From NCBI RefSeq assembly GCF_028554725.1, contig NC_071669.1, positions 49,369,501 through 49,433,500 on the forward strand: 64,000 bases of DNA. The letters are read 5' to 3'. Of the stretch, positions 50,183 through 63,700 are shown in pieces; position 1 is the stretch's first letter, and the number at the start of each line of letters is the position of its first letter. The notes under the pieces are model-generated. The model was not told the origin of the DNA. It did not search any database and was given only the letters and a program-made list of their open reading frames with translations. The position numbers and the translations under genes were made by a program. This DNA comes from Zeugodacus cucurbitae. Lineage: Eukaryota > Arthropoda > Insecta > Diptera > Tephritidae.

Positions 50183-50898
50183 CGAGGGCTGCTATATATA
50201 TTTCTGGCCTAATAATGAAAATAGGGATATTTATCAACGAAAATGGTTTTATTGTTTTTCAAAATATTCTCCATCAAGATTTATACACTTTTGCATGCGC
50301 TCAAACCAATTTTCGAAGCACTTTTTTTTAGCCTTTTTTTGAGCGATTGTCAAATTGTGCGGGATCCAACGAGAACAAACCTTTTTTACGGCCAGGTGTT
50401 CATGCAATATCGAACGTATGCTGGTGGGAGAAATGCATAGGCATGCCTCTATCTGAAGGTATGTTACATGACGGTCTTGCATTATCAGTTCACGTACGGC
50501 ATCGATGTTTTCTGGCACAACGGCTGTTTTTGGACGAGCTTCACGGAATTCGTCTTTGAGCGAGCGTCGGCCACGATTGAATTCGTTGTACCAGTTTTTC
50601 ACAGTGCTATAGGATGGTGCTTCATAGTCATACAAAGATTTTGGTTCATCGATGCAACGTCGCGATAATCAACGTCGAAAGTTGTGAAAAATGATCGTAC
50701 GATGTTCACGAGTTAATTCCATTTTTTTGCCGAGATACATTTTTTTAATTCCCTGTACATCAAACAATTCACGATTAAATGACAAAACGTTCTGAGTGAT
50801 GTTATGCTAAAAAATGTCAAACTTTCCAATGGAAATGTCAGATTGCACCTTGCAACACTTAGTGTTGCCTAGGCCAGAAATATATATAGCAGCCCTCG
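50183..50898 (-). mobile_element. mariner element, internally deleted
   Basis: The 716-bp element has perfect 29-bp terminal inverted repeats (50183-50211 and 50870-50898, starting CGAGGGCTGCTATATATA). It is flanked by TA at 50181-50182 and 50899-50900. It carries the start and the very end of a mariner transposase on the minus strand. A mariner is normally about 1.3 kb, so roughly 550-600 bp of the middle are missing. Perfect ends suggest that it is still a possible substrate for transposase. Confidence 0.95.
50249..50722 (-). pseudogene. mariner transposase, stop codon and central deletion
   Basis: The frame begins at the ATG 50722-50720 (MELTREHRTIIFHNFRR) and meets an in-frame TGA at 50671-50669, codon 18. 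It continues in the same frame through the two helix-turn-helix regions (YSTVKNWYNEFNRGRRSLKD, then HVTYLQIEACLCISPTSIRS) to the WIPHNLT linker near residue 90 of the part after the stop. Around 50320-50345 it jumps directly to the extreme C-terminus (KCFENWFERMQKC...GEYFEKQ). The three catalytic aspartates are all lost. What is left would bind DNA at most. An internal ATG (MYDYEAPSYS region, 50635) could start a 128-residue binding-only protein. Confidence 0.9.
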
Positions 50899-50900
50899 TA

Positions 50901-53900
50901 TACGTATATAGTATGAGTGTACTAAGCGTAAAATAAACACATTTTAAATAACGAAAAAGAATTCAAAGGCATCAAATCGCATCTCTAGAGGGTCGCCTTG
51001 TATCATCTTTGCTTCGAAGCATAAAATCACTAAAAAACATAAGTTGAAAAGTACAGCGGCAGCAAGTGTTGCGCAAAACATCACTTTCATCATAAATACC
51101 GGTGATTGGGCTGTCAAATCGATTTGGCATATTGACGCGACGCTGACTCATTGCAGCAAAGATGTATGTGTTAAAAGCGGCGATACTCTCTCAAATGTCG
51201 CTTTGACACAATGGGGGCACACGCTATGTTGCAACGTTGCAACACCGCAGCTTGGCATTGCGAAATTGAATTTCCACCAGCGACAGCCTACTGCCGATCA
51301 CCATGCCGCCGAGTCATGGCCATTAGGCAATTAAATGCAAATTGACGCAGTGCATATGGCTCACTCTTCGTTGTGACAATCAAAAATTCAAACGAAAGTT
51401 CAATAAATCGCTGTTGTTGGCAGCGTGGCGCCGTTGAGCGCACAGAATGACAGCTGTCGTTGACATTATGCCACTTTACATTAGACAAGAGTGTCAAATT
51501 CGCACTATGCGTGCACTTGTTTGTGGCTTGCAACAATGTCAAAAGCACTTGCGGCCGCTTTGTACACAGAGGCGTACTCGTCGAAGCGTCATCTAGGCTT
51601 AAGCAGCGCCGCATGCATTTAATTAGCACCGTTGTTGCAAGCGTGGTTGAGTAACAAATGCGGCCAAGTGGTGCGAGTGGAAAGTATGTGAGGATTTATG
51701 TGTGTTTTCTGTTATGTAGAATATGCATTCTGCTTAAATGAGTCGCGCAGGGAAGTCACAAGTTAATGAATTATCTTTACCATCACTGCTACAGCTATCT
51801 TCACTTTCGCTACTACAAATGCATTTGCTCAAGTGGCATTTAAATATATAAGCAGTCAATTTACAGCGTTTAGATTCCATTAGCTGCCACCACAGACACA
51901 AACTCTCCGCCAGACACATATACAAAGACATCTGTGCGTGTATTGGTTCATCTAAAATTTCAAAGCGAACTTATCGGTAATGTCAGCCATTAACTTTTAA
52001 TATGTTGCTAACAAAACTGTGTGTATTAAAAGCAGCAATTTGCCGAGCGTCAAGCGCAATGAACCAGCTCAGTGGCCTCAAGCGCTGCACAATACATGTG
52101 CCTCAGGCCTCAATCTCTTGCTGATGTCAGATAATTTCTTTGATTTTTAATTAATGCACATTATATACATTTAAAGGGAAATCAATATTAATTAAATTAA
52201 ACGTCGCTTCAGTTAATTAAGCTATTAAGCATTTATTTTAGAGAAAGAAAGCACTTACAAACTCATATGTGTGTTGGCATTTGATCTCCATATCAGTTAA
52301 TTGTGATAGCCGATTTTCACATTCGCTTTGGGTCAACTTTGCTGAGACATGGGCGGATGCACATGTGGCACAGACACACATACGGCCATACAATTGTTTA
52401 TATGGTTGACTATGTCGTGCCAAGAAACCGTTTAGCGCTTCATTTCGTTTTCAGTGCTTCGAGCTTCGCTTATCACTTTACTTTCAAGCGCATTTGAACG
52501 TTTGAACGCTCTCATCCGCCGTTCGGTAGCATAAACATTAATGAATTATATGATTTGGGGCAATGAATTATTTGGAGAATTTTGTTTGTCTCAAGTGAAA
52601 TTATCACTTAATTATTGTTATCAGCGCGCGCAGTTAAGGTTATCATACATATATTTGGTGGTGATTAAAAATACAATTTTACATTTAAGTCACCACAAAT
52701 GGTCCAATTACTAAGAATATTTTAATATGTCTGTGAACGTATGTTTGCCTAAGTTAATTCTCAGACAAAGATGAGCGTTTTTTTAATTTACTATAATTAT
52801 AATTATATCAATTAATTTTTAATTCCATTTAAATTTTGTAATTATCTAATTTTTGTAGAAAATGTTGTTCTTGAATTCTTAATATACCTTAAATTATTAA
52901 AACATATTTATTTATTTTTATTTTTAGTTATAATATAATTTATTTATTTTCAATTTTAATTTTCTTAATTTTGATTTATATTGATTTATAATTATATAAA
53001 ATTAAATCAATTATCGAATTATCGTAAATAAGTTCAACAGATAAAATATATCGAAACTCCTAATTTATTTCGAGAAAAAGTTGAATTAATTGCTAATTTT
53101 TTATGTAATTTATAAATTTATATAAATTGTGGATGTTTAAAAATAATTGTTCATGGCACTACATGATGTAATCTCTAAATTTGTTGTCTTAAATTTAGTC
53201 GAAAATCGACAGATTAACACTAAACAAATCTGTTAGGCCTCTTGCCATTAATTTTCTAGGAATTCGTGGTGATTTCGCAGAAATGCTCTAATTATGTCTT
53301 CGAGCTTTGATTTATGTATTTAAATATAATTTTGTTAGAAATATACATATATACAAACATACATACATTAAATACATTAATTTCAAAATAAATAATAGAT
53401 AATCTCAAATTTAACTGCTAAAACTTTCAACAAAAATATTAAACTATTTTGTAATTAGAAAGCTACACGTTGTATATACACTCATACATACGAAAAAGAA
53501 AAATGTTTTTGCCTAACTTCGTCCACAACTTTTCCGCACACTTCAAAGCATAGCAGCGCAAATATTCAATCATTTATCATTCTCAGTTCACTAAGTACGC
53601 ATATTCATTGGCTAATCAATGACAACAACAACAACACTTCACACCTCAAGTATCAATTAACCGCTGTTGCAGTCAATTACCTTTAATTACCTATGAGATA
53701 AAATCGATGTTGCCAGAGTAGTGTATAATTAAAATATTCAACACTAAAGATGGGAATACATACAAGCATAATTGAATACATACATACATGCATACAACAC
53801 TTGATTAACTTTTCAACAATTTACAAATTGCTTACATTGTTGTTGGCAACACAGCAAATGAATGCCAATTAGTAGTAGTAGTAATAGCAGTTCTTGTTGT

Positions 53901-55550
53901 TGTTGTTTGGTCTACAAGTATACCGCCAGCTGACCGATCGGACTGGGACAAGTGCAAACGACTGATCGCTGATTGATCGACTCGACTATGAAAGCAGCTG
54001 CTCGACCAAAAGTGAACGGTTTCGGTAAATTACAACAACATCATTATCTATTATGAATATTGCGATTTTTAAATAAGTGCAAAGCGCTGTCTGGGTCTAG
54101 ACTTTCGCCGAAGGCAGGAAGGCAAGCAGACTGTCGGCGTTGGTTGAAATGCGTGGTGAAAACGAGTCATTAGTGTGGTTAAATTCAGTTATTTAGCGAT
54201 TAAAGTGCTAATTTGCGACAATAAACAGAACAACACCAATAATAATGTTTTGTGGATTGAGTAAACAGTAACAAGCGCGCTACTCCATTTGGCGCCATGT
54301 TCATAGCCGCAATAATAATAATAGTAGTGATTACAACAGCACAATACATAGAAATTGACAACACCAATTTACTATTTTTCATTACACGTTCCCTTAATTG
54401 TCATAATAGTTGTTTAATAAATGACCGCTACATGTATTGGGGCAACACCGTTTTTGAGGGAGACCAAATCCAAGTGCGTCCAGGAATATATATACCACAG
54501 GAATATAATAGCTTCAACATTGTACATATGTACGTCCTATTATGTATATACTTCGTACTCCATATATGTCTGCTTTGAAGTACATATGCATTTTCAATGC
54601 AATTGTTGTTGCTATTTCTTTTCTATACTTTTTTCATTTTTATTGTTTTCATTGTCTGTCAGCGCGTTAATTGTCTAATTTTAGTTGCTTATCATTGTCA
54701 TTGTCACTCGTTTACACACCTTCTTGCACTCTAAAAGTAGTTATCATATTGTTGTTGTTGTTGTATGTAAATCAGAGGGTAAAATTAATAATTAATCATT
54801 TATGGCAGCATTTAGTTGTTATCGCTGCAATCCGTATGTAAATGACAGACTTTATTAAAATGGAAGTGTGATTGTGGGCTGTGACTTTTAGGTGGACATT
54901 GTGGAAGTGGGTTTTGGTTTTAACATATTTGTTGAAAAGAGTAAAAGTGTGACAGCGCTATGACGGTTGTTTTGGCAAATGTCAGCTTGTCAGAGACAGG
55001 AAAGTCATAGTGAATATGGATTTGTGTATGAATAAATGATGAAGAGGTCACAAAAAAGTCAATAATCGCAGTAGTAGTACTATTCCCCAATAGGGAAGCG
55101 TTAAGATTTGTGGTGTAGAGACGATATGGAATATACGAATTTAAAATTTTCTTTTTGCAATAAAACTTAAAACTGCAAAACTACTGGAGATGACAAACTG
55201 GCATTCTTTAATCATATTTTTCAAGATTTTTATTCAAAAATGTCGGATAGAGAAGAAGGATTGGTAATCATCATGATTATGATTATTGTCTCCAATAAAC
55301 GAATGTCACGTGCTAAAATGTAGTTAGAAATATACCGAAAGGGTTTGGTTGTTGGTATAACTTGTTATCAAATACAGTCCCATTATTATCCATTTATTTT
55401 ACAATAGTGGTCGATGCTTTGAAGAAATATTTAAGAATTGAAATAAGTTCTTTGAAATACATACATGATACTTGCACCAAAGTAGATATGTGTTGTGAAT
55501 TCGATTGTACATATTTAATAGTTGGGCACTCCCTTGAACTTTTCAGTAAA
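50901..55550. other. non-coding stretch
   Basis: No recognisable gene is present. 51.0-51.7 kb is GC-richer with short open frames on both strands. 52.6-53.5 kb is extremely AT-rich. CATA and CAA runs are frequent (for example 53.35, 53.62 and 53.78 kb). Confidence 0.65.
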
Positions 55551-55551
55551 T

Positions 55552-55583
55552 CTTACCTGAAATAAAAGAAAGAGAAAAGTTAG
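55552..55583 (-). promoter_or_regulatory. strong candidate recursive splice site
   Basis: The minus strand shows a CTAAC branch-point consensus (55583-55579), then an almost uninterrupted pyrimidine tract ending TTTTATTTCAG, immediately followed by GTAAGATTT (junction between 55557 and 55556). The branch point lies about 23 bases from the AG. Every element of a recursive (ratcheting) splice site is close to consensus. This is the best splice signal in the window and implies transcription of the minus strand. Confidence 0.6.
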
Positions 55584-57465
55584 ATTTTCGTATTAATTAC
55601 TTGTAAGAATAAATAAGAAAAAGTTCGATTATTTTAGTGAGGGCTTTCACATAAGTATTAGCTTAGTATATGTGGCAATACTATATATGGCTCCAGAGTC
55701 CAATCCAAAGCACATTTTAGTATGCAAAATATATGCCGAGGATTTTTGTGTATTGATACACAATCGGTAACGCAATTTTAGATATGGTAAAACTCTCTTA
55801 CAAATTGTACAATAATATACCATTTTGATGTTATTAATAATTTATATTATTACATTTAACATACTTAAATAAATTACATTATGGTATATTACAATCCTCA
55901 ATAATGAAAGTACGTAATTAGTTCATTTGCAAATGGAATTGACTGTTGCATTGTATTCAAATAAATAAATTGGCAATATAATTGCAATAACGGATTTACA
56001 GTAAAATGCATTTACTACTAATACATATATGTCCATAGTTAGGCAGAGATATGCAACAAATTTTTGGTTTTCTGAGCAATATTTACACTTCAACTTAATT
56101 ATCCTAACGAAAATATAACTTTGATGCGGTAGCATAAGGCTTCAAGGATGTTCGAGTCACACACACACACACAGATATTTACTTAAGTGCAATAGCAAAA
56201 GGGATAGCGCAGCTGTTTAATAGTGAATTACACTAAATAAATGAGAAAGTAATGAGAATAAATGGCCATAGGGCTGAAGAACTCAATTTAAACCGACTAA
56301 GACCGAGAAAATGGCAACTAATACAGAAGATAACAAACGTACAAACAAGTGGATGAAATGAGAATAACTTGAAAAGTGTAGTTCAACTCAGACAACTATA
56401 ACTTTGACTGCAATTCGCCGCTTATCGGTGGGTGACTGTTGTAGAATTCGCCGTGTGGACAACACGGTTGAGCAGTGCACTGACCAATTGTTGCACATAC
56501 ATATGTACATATATGTGACTCATTGTTGCTGTTGTTGTTTGGTGCGCTTGAACGGTGTTGTCTTTTATTGGCACAGACTTTACGACGACGAGACGGCTAG
56601 TGTAGGTGAGCAAATATGCACACACCTATACCAACTTCTGTATTTAATATAAAGTACATATCCGGTAGGAAAATGAGAGCTAATTCGAGCAAATATAACA
56701 CTAATTTTGATTTAAATTTTAACAGGTTGTCTGATACTAGTTATTTCTACACCAATGTGATCCTTATTGTTGACTTTATTTCCAATAGGCTACTTCTTGT
56801 TTATGTGTTTGCTGTTATTTGTTACAATTTTCCTACAGGGCAGCTATATATGCATATAAAATAAAATGTACTAGTAAATGACATGTCTGCAAGTGACGTG
56901 TATGTAATTATGACGATAAAGACAGTAACAATGGCAATAGCGCTCGCGACCACGACAACAACAACAACAACGGCAACGATGACAAATAAATTGGCGACCA
57001 TTGTCTATGGCATTGGTTTGGCGCACGGCGGTGGCAAAGGTGGCGACGGCCTTCTGGCAAGGCTAACAAGTTTTTCCTAAACTCACTCATACATAGTATG
57101 AATACAAATACAAGCAATCTTTTCATAAAATATTTTATTTTGTTGTTGTTAGAATGCACCCCAGAGAGCCAACACAATACTCTTTGGACTTAATGAATTC
57201 AACTTTGCTGTCTTCATTCATTCAAAGAAAAGTTAAATCAAGCAGAAGAAAAAAAGAAGAACACCTTGCGCTGCGTGACGTCAGTGAGTTCTAAGCCTGT
57301 TTGATGGATTGGTTATAAAAAGACATGGATTTGTACATAGGTACTCATAAATATGTTTGTGCACAAGTGTATGATTAAACATAGGTGTGTTTGAGCTTAA
57401 ATTTATATACTCGTCTGTTTATGTTCACATGTGTGATTTGATTCGAATTTCATGTAATAAAGGTA
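55584..57465. other. non-coding stretch
   Basis: No recognisable gene is present. The stretch contains a CA microsatellite (56158-56173) and an ACAACAACA tract near 56955-56975. Confidence 0.65.
56158..56173. repeat. (CA)8 microsatellite
   Basis: Eight CA units occur without interruption. Confidence 0.85.
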
Positions 57466-57573
57466 TAAAGGGTGATTTTTTAAGAGCTTGATAACTTTAA
57501 AAAAAAAAAAACGCATAAAATTTGCAAAATCTCATCGGTTCTTTATTTGAAACGTTAGATTGGTTCATGACAT

Positions 57574-58227
57574 TTACTTTTTGAAGATAATTTCATTTAA
57601 ATGTTGACCGCGGCTGCGTCTTAGGTGGTCCATTCGGAAAGTCCAATTTTGGGCAACTTTTTCGAGCATTTCGGCCGGAATAGCCCGAATTTCTTCGGAA
57701 ATGTTGTCTTCCAAAGCTGGAATAGTTGCTGGCTTATTTCTGTAGACTTTAGACTTGACGTAGCCCCACAAAAAATAGTCTAAAGGCGTTAAATCGCATG
57801 ATCTTGGTGGCCAACTTACGGGTCCATTTCTTGAGATGAATTGTTCTCCGAAGTTTTCCCTCAAAATGGCCATAGAATCGCGAGCTGTGTGGCATGTAGC
57901 GCCATCTTGTTGAAACCACATGTCAACCAAGTTCAGTTCTTCCATTTTTGGCAACAAAAAGTTTGTTAGCATCGAACGATAGCGATCGCCATTCACCGTA
58001 ACGTTGCGTCCAACAGCATCTTTGAAAAAATACGGTCCAATGATTCCACCAGCGTACAAACCACACCAAACAGTGCATTTTTCGGGATGCATGGGCAGTT
58101 CTTGAACGGCTTCTGGTTGCTCTTCACCCCAAATGCGGCAATTTTGCTTATTTACGTAGCCATTCAACCAGAAATGAGCCTCATCGCTGAACAAAATTTG
58201 TCGATAAACACATTTCGAACCGAACAC
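57574..58227 (-). pseudogene. DD41D transposase catalytic half, copy 2
   Basis: The 217-residue product is identical to that of copy 1, with aspartates at residues 15, 108 and 150 in the DD41D spacing. The catalytic fold appears complete and uninterrupted, while the DNA-binding half is missing and the frame is shifted at the junction. Confidence 0.9.
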
Positions 58228-58286
58228 TGATTTTGGTAATAAAATTCAATGATTTGCAAGCGTTGCTCGTTAGTAAGTCTATTCAT
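58164..58286 (-). pseudogene. DD41D transposase N-terminal stub, copy 2
   Basis: The same 40-codon stub as in copy 1 runs from the ATG at 58286. It enters the catalytic segment out of frame and stops. Confidence 0.85.
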
Positions 58287-59440
58287 TATGAAATGTCAAA
58301 GCATACTGAGCATCTTTCTCTTTGACACCATGTCTGAAATCCCACGTGATCTGTCAAATACTAATGCATGAAAATCCTAACCTCAAAAAAATCACCCGTT
58401 ATATGCGAACATGTCTGAAAGTGGAATGGTTGCCAGCATTGCATCGCGTGTTCGGAAGTGTATTTGTGTGAATGGGTGAATGCTTGAATGAGAATTAGAT
58501 GACTAATATGAAATGTGTTTAATAGAAATTGCCATGAGTGATTTAATTTTTACATGAAGCACACATTATTAATTCTGTTGGAGTTGATGATCATCGTAGA
58601 CACTTCATTATATATATTAGTACATGAATGTAAATACTTAAATTTATAAAAAAATGGAATAAAGTTCATTACCAAAGAACACAGATTAACCTCAAGAGAA
58701 TACATGATAATAGCTTTCACAGGGCTTGATGGTTGAAGTTAACTGCTTACATCAGAGTTGCTAACTCGAAATTATCAAATTCGGAAGCTTTTACTTTCAT
58801 CCTATTTATTAGGTGATTGCAATATAGTTAAGACAGGCCACAGTTAAAATCACTATGTTAAACAGATTGCGGAGTTATAGTTCTAAATACAACATAAGAT
58901 CCTCCCTCGCGGATTTCGAAATGAAGAAGATTCATTAAAAAGGTTAATCGATCGCGCTTGGACAGAATATTATACAATGAAATCACGGTCTCTGTTTCCT
59001 GTCAGAATTCACATCAAGTTGATTGAAGATTTAGCTGATCACACCCATTTCTCAAGAGTTTATTTTTTAAATTTATTGTTGCAAGCTGCCATTGTGCAAC
59101 TTCATGCATAGACACATATACATACATGTATTGTAGTTTATAGTGGACCTCTCAATTGCCAACTGTAATTGAATAATGCCAAACAAAATATTTATTTGAT
59201 TTCTTAAGATGCTTGAGCTCAACTCAACAAGCGCGCTCGAGTGGTTGATCGGCGAGTATACTACGAAGCTCTTCACATAATGCCACAATAAAACTCACAC
59301 ATACAAATACATTACAGTGCAACAAAAAGCTAGCAAAAACCCAAATGCTTATTACGGTGGCAATTGAGAGTGGCTTCTAAAAGCATTGAACGCAATCAAC
59401 CGACGACAATCAGTCGCAATTCTGTGCGTGTTTTGTTGCG

Positions 59441-59459
59441 TGTATGTATGTATGTATGA
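59441..59459. repeat. (TGTA)n microsatellite
   Basis: Between four and five TGTA units occur in a row. Confidence 0.8.
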
Positions 59460-60715
59460 TTGTGTGCTCAGACTATTATTCAATTTACAATTTATCACCA
59501 TTGATTTACAAGATTTTCGACTTAAAAAAGAAACAAAAATATACAAAAAAAAAACGGTAATATGCAAAACACATCCCTACCTGAGTACAAAAAAACTCTC
59601 GAATGCTCATGCGCGCATTTAAGTCAGGTCATAAGTACGGTCTTTCAAACATAAGTACATATGTGTTTATGTGTGTGTGAGTGAGTGCACAAATTTTATT
59701 ATTTTAATGTTCGGAATTGACGGCGGCGTTGTCACTTGAAATCTGTGTCTTATTTAGCCTTTTTTCCACTCGATCGATAACGCGCAGCCGAAATGCAAAT
59801 GTGGCGCTGACAAATGTGCGCGTGTGCATTTGCAACAATGTGTTGTTATTGTTGTACTTTGTATATGGCACCAAATTTGTCTGTGAAACTAAGCGTCTGG
59901 AGTGCGAGTTGTAATGAATAGTGTGGTAAGTTCAAAAAGCCGCCAGCATGAGTAAGTAATTGCCACATTTTGTATTTGTCAAATTAGAGTTGACTTTGTG
60001 AAGATTCGGGGCGATTTCAAATGAATTTTGAACTCTGTAGGAAAGTTAATGCCACATTTTGAAAGCTTGGCGAGATACACACCAAAAGAATAAGCTGGCG
60101 TAAATGGAAGTATGGAGTTAACGGTAGATATTCGAACATAATGATCACTTCTAAAGTTCTGAATTTCAAAATTTGATTTTATTGATATTTGTATTAACTT
60201 TGAGTTATAATAATCTGCTTTATGTTTTACTCTCAATATACTTAATCCCGACTTTAATTATCATTATTTTATAATGTTGATATGATGTTATTGTTGGGCT
60301 TTATGATTAGAATATAAGAGAATACAGAATTAAACAAAATATATTCCGTCAAAATCCGAAAAAAATCGGGATCCCGAAGTTTTTTCTTTCTAGATTTAGT
60401 CTCTCACTACACGCTAAATTGTGCATTCATCGAATTTGTTTATGAATTTGCAATCCACAAAGAATTTGCTAACCAATGAATGAGGCAGTTGGCATACTAA
60501 ATGACCTATTCGAGTGCCGAATTGCCAAAGAATGCTCGGCTGCGATTCAATTGTGTAAAAATATGCGAAAATTTTATGACTGCGGAAAATGGAATTTAAA
60601 CGTTTGCCATGCTCTGCGTTTCGGCGACTAATAATAAATAAATATATGAGCGAAAATTAATGTGCAACGCGATCAGCCAAGCAGGTAGTCATAAATACAA
60701 AGCCATAAATATATG

Positions 60716-60734
60716 TATATATATATATATATAT
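60716..60734. repeat. (TA)n microsatellite
   Basis: About nine TA units occur without interruption. Confidence 0.85.
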
Positions 60735-63700
60735 TTGTATATAAGAGTGTGTTTCTTGTATTAATATTTGCACAAATCTGACCACATTATCTTAGAATAA
60801 ATACAAAAGCAAAAAAATGAAATTTGGCTTTGAAGAAACGTGAGTTACTTTTCATGTTCGCCTACTTTTATTACACAGTGTATGTGTGTTAATAAGTACA
60901 TATTAATTTAGAAATACGAGCATTAAGCGAAATTTATTTCAGTGCACATGCATTTTGAAAAGGCGCAACGCGGCTTTGTCAAGTTTTGGACAAAATGCTG
61001 CAGGCGCTAAACTGTAAGTCACACTGAGCATTTGAAGCAAATCCACGACCATTATGTGCTAATATATTGCATGTGTGTGGATACATTTTGGCAGCGAGTG
61101 CAATGAGTCGCCGTCTCTATAAACAAGCAGCTTAAATGGCGGGCGCATAAATCCTCGGACAAAGCTCAAATTGGTAATGTGGCTTAACGGCGCTGTAGTC
61201 TGGCAAGTGGCATGAAGGGTGAGGAGGTGCTTGCCACACCGTCATGTGTTATGCCCTTAAGCGGTGAGTAGCGAACGGCGGCCAGTGCAAATGTTAAGTG
61301 CATAATTACATATAAATACATATGTATGTTGTTGTTGTTGCGCCGTCATGCCACAAGCACATTTCGTTTGTATTTCTATTTCTATTTGATTTTCATTTTC
61401 AATTTTCCTGTTTATCTCCGTTGAACTTTTTTCGTCGGTTTGTGCCTCCAATGTGTGTCACTGATGTGTCCAATAAATTGTCACGCATTGTCAGCGTTTT
61501 GTGTGCCAATTCGCCGGCAAAGTAAACAACAACAGATACCAACAAACTATTAGCAGACACACACAATCGCACACATGCATGGATTTATTGTATGGAAAAG
61601 TCACTTTATTTGCTGGTAACACACAATTTCGATTATACGCCACACTGCAAAGGGGAGGGTAGGTCACGCTTGTCGCATGTTATTGCCGCATATAGACATA
61701 CAAACATACACATATGAGCAAATAGTTAAAGTCACGCGGGGTTTGTCGTAGTCTTGCTCAATTTTTATATTAAAATAAATCTACAAATGCATTTGTTGCA
61801 ACGATTTGTTGTGAATTTACGGTTTGATGTTGAATTTGTTGTAGCAACATTAAAATTTTTTGTATGCTGCAGTTGAAGGTTGCCAGCCCATGTAAGTTTA
61901 TTGCAAGCACGCTGTTATTAAGAGTTCAAATTAGCCTTCATCGACTTGCAGCAACAGAAACAACAAGCAGTTGATAGAAAAGTAATGGTGTTACATTCAT
62001 TTACCACACCAATAATAAATTACAGCCAATATTAGAATGTGTTTATGAGTTGTTGGTAAAGGCCCGGTAGGAAAATTTAAGATAAATATTTCATAGAATA
62101 TAAAGTGAGATTATGTTAAATACTCAAACGATATTGATTTTGTTTGTGTAGAGATTGGTTGTGTAGAGTGCTCAAAAATTTTCAAACCTTTTTAGAAATA
62201 AATAGTTTACAAGATCTATCTACGATAATGTCAGGATCTTCCATTTACCAAAAGTTGTTGAATAGAAAGAAAGGGTTGAATATAATAGAATTTTCCTAGC
62301 CATTATCTATAAAAGCTATATATTGTTTAAGAATTTTGTATTTGCAGAAATGCTGTGTGTTAATTATTACTTCCGATTGAGTTTTGAATTTTATATTCAA
62401 CTCGTTGTTTACTACAAATCATATGGCTTCATTTCCTTTCATTTGAAAATGTATTTAGGTTTGAGTAAATAAGGCGTAGAGACTGGTGTCACTTCTAGCT
62501 GAGCAACACGAAATGTGGTGATTAATGAAGAATTTGAGAAAAACTGAAAGCTTTTAATGAGATTCTCTATACAATATTTCTACTAAAACTGTTTTCGATT
62601 AGACAACCTAAAAAAAAAAAAAATACAAGTAAAAGTATAAAATAAAAATAGCTGATCAGTAAGGGAACTCAAATGAAGAGGTATTAAGTATGTTCATAGA
62701 TACAATTTTTTTAAAGAGAGTAGCGCTTAAGTATAGTAGCTGTTAAGGGACAAAATTAGTTTATCATGCAAATAATCTACAATGCTTTATATATTTACTA
62801 CATAGTAGCAAGGCAACAAAATAGCAATTGAATAACTTTTAATGTAGGCAATAAATTATCTGGGATTTCAAAATATGCCAATATTATTCTTATGTGTATA
62901 AGTATATTCACAGATGAGAATATGAAAATATTTCACTATTTTCGAAGGCAAAATGTTTATTTTTATACCCACGTGATTCTGAAATTTAGTGGCAATAAGT
63001 GCAGAAACTATTTTTGAAAAGTTCTTATAATTCTTGTATATTCAGATTAACAGCACACATACATTTATATATATGTAACAGTTGGTATACATTAAGAATA
63101 GCCACAAAATGCTGTAATATATGAGAGAATGAGTGAATATTAAGAGTGAAGGTTGAGTCAATTACTCAGTGGACCTTGGAATGCCATTTACAAAAGCTAT
63201 TTTCTGGGGAATTAAATCACTGCATGAATGAGGAAGGGTAGTACTGTAGTGGAAATGAAAGCAGTGACTACCAAAATGAAGATCACTGAATGGAATAATA
63301 GTTGAAGTATTTATAACAATAACTATAAGGCCCGTGTAAAATCAAAAAAAAAAATGTAATAGGAATTACAGTAAAATATGTAATATGTTAATATAAGAGC
63401 ATGAATTGAAGTAAAATTAAAAAAAAAATACTATTGGAGTTAATATTCAGAGCAAATATCGTAAGTAGGACAAATGTTTAGTAGGAATAAAGGCTATATA
63501 AATTATATTCTGAGTTGTTTTTGCGATGACTCATTAATAAAATATTTACCATATCTCATTCCCATATCAGCAATTTTTTTCAAATTTATGACTCTGGTTT
63601 AATAAAAACAAATGCGTGAATAAACACATAACACCAAAAAAAAAAAAAACAGTTTAAAAATTCGAAACATTATTTTTAGCCTTCTCAGTCTGGTCATTAG

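Larger units (their letters stand above)
57468..58399 (-). mobile_element. DD41D (rosa-type) mariner-like element, deleted copy 2
   Basis: The element is 932 bp with TA on both sides (57466-57467 and 58400-58401). It has the same inverted ends and the same internal deletion as the copy at 24934-25863. By eye the differences are a poly-A run two bases longer near the left end and one substitution just before the first ATG (58287). Identical deletion breakpoints in two separately inserted copies mean that the deleted form was itself mobilised. Confidence 0.95.
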
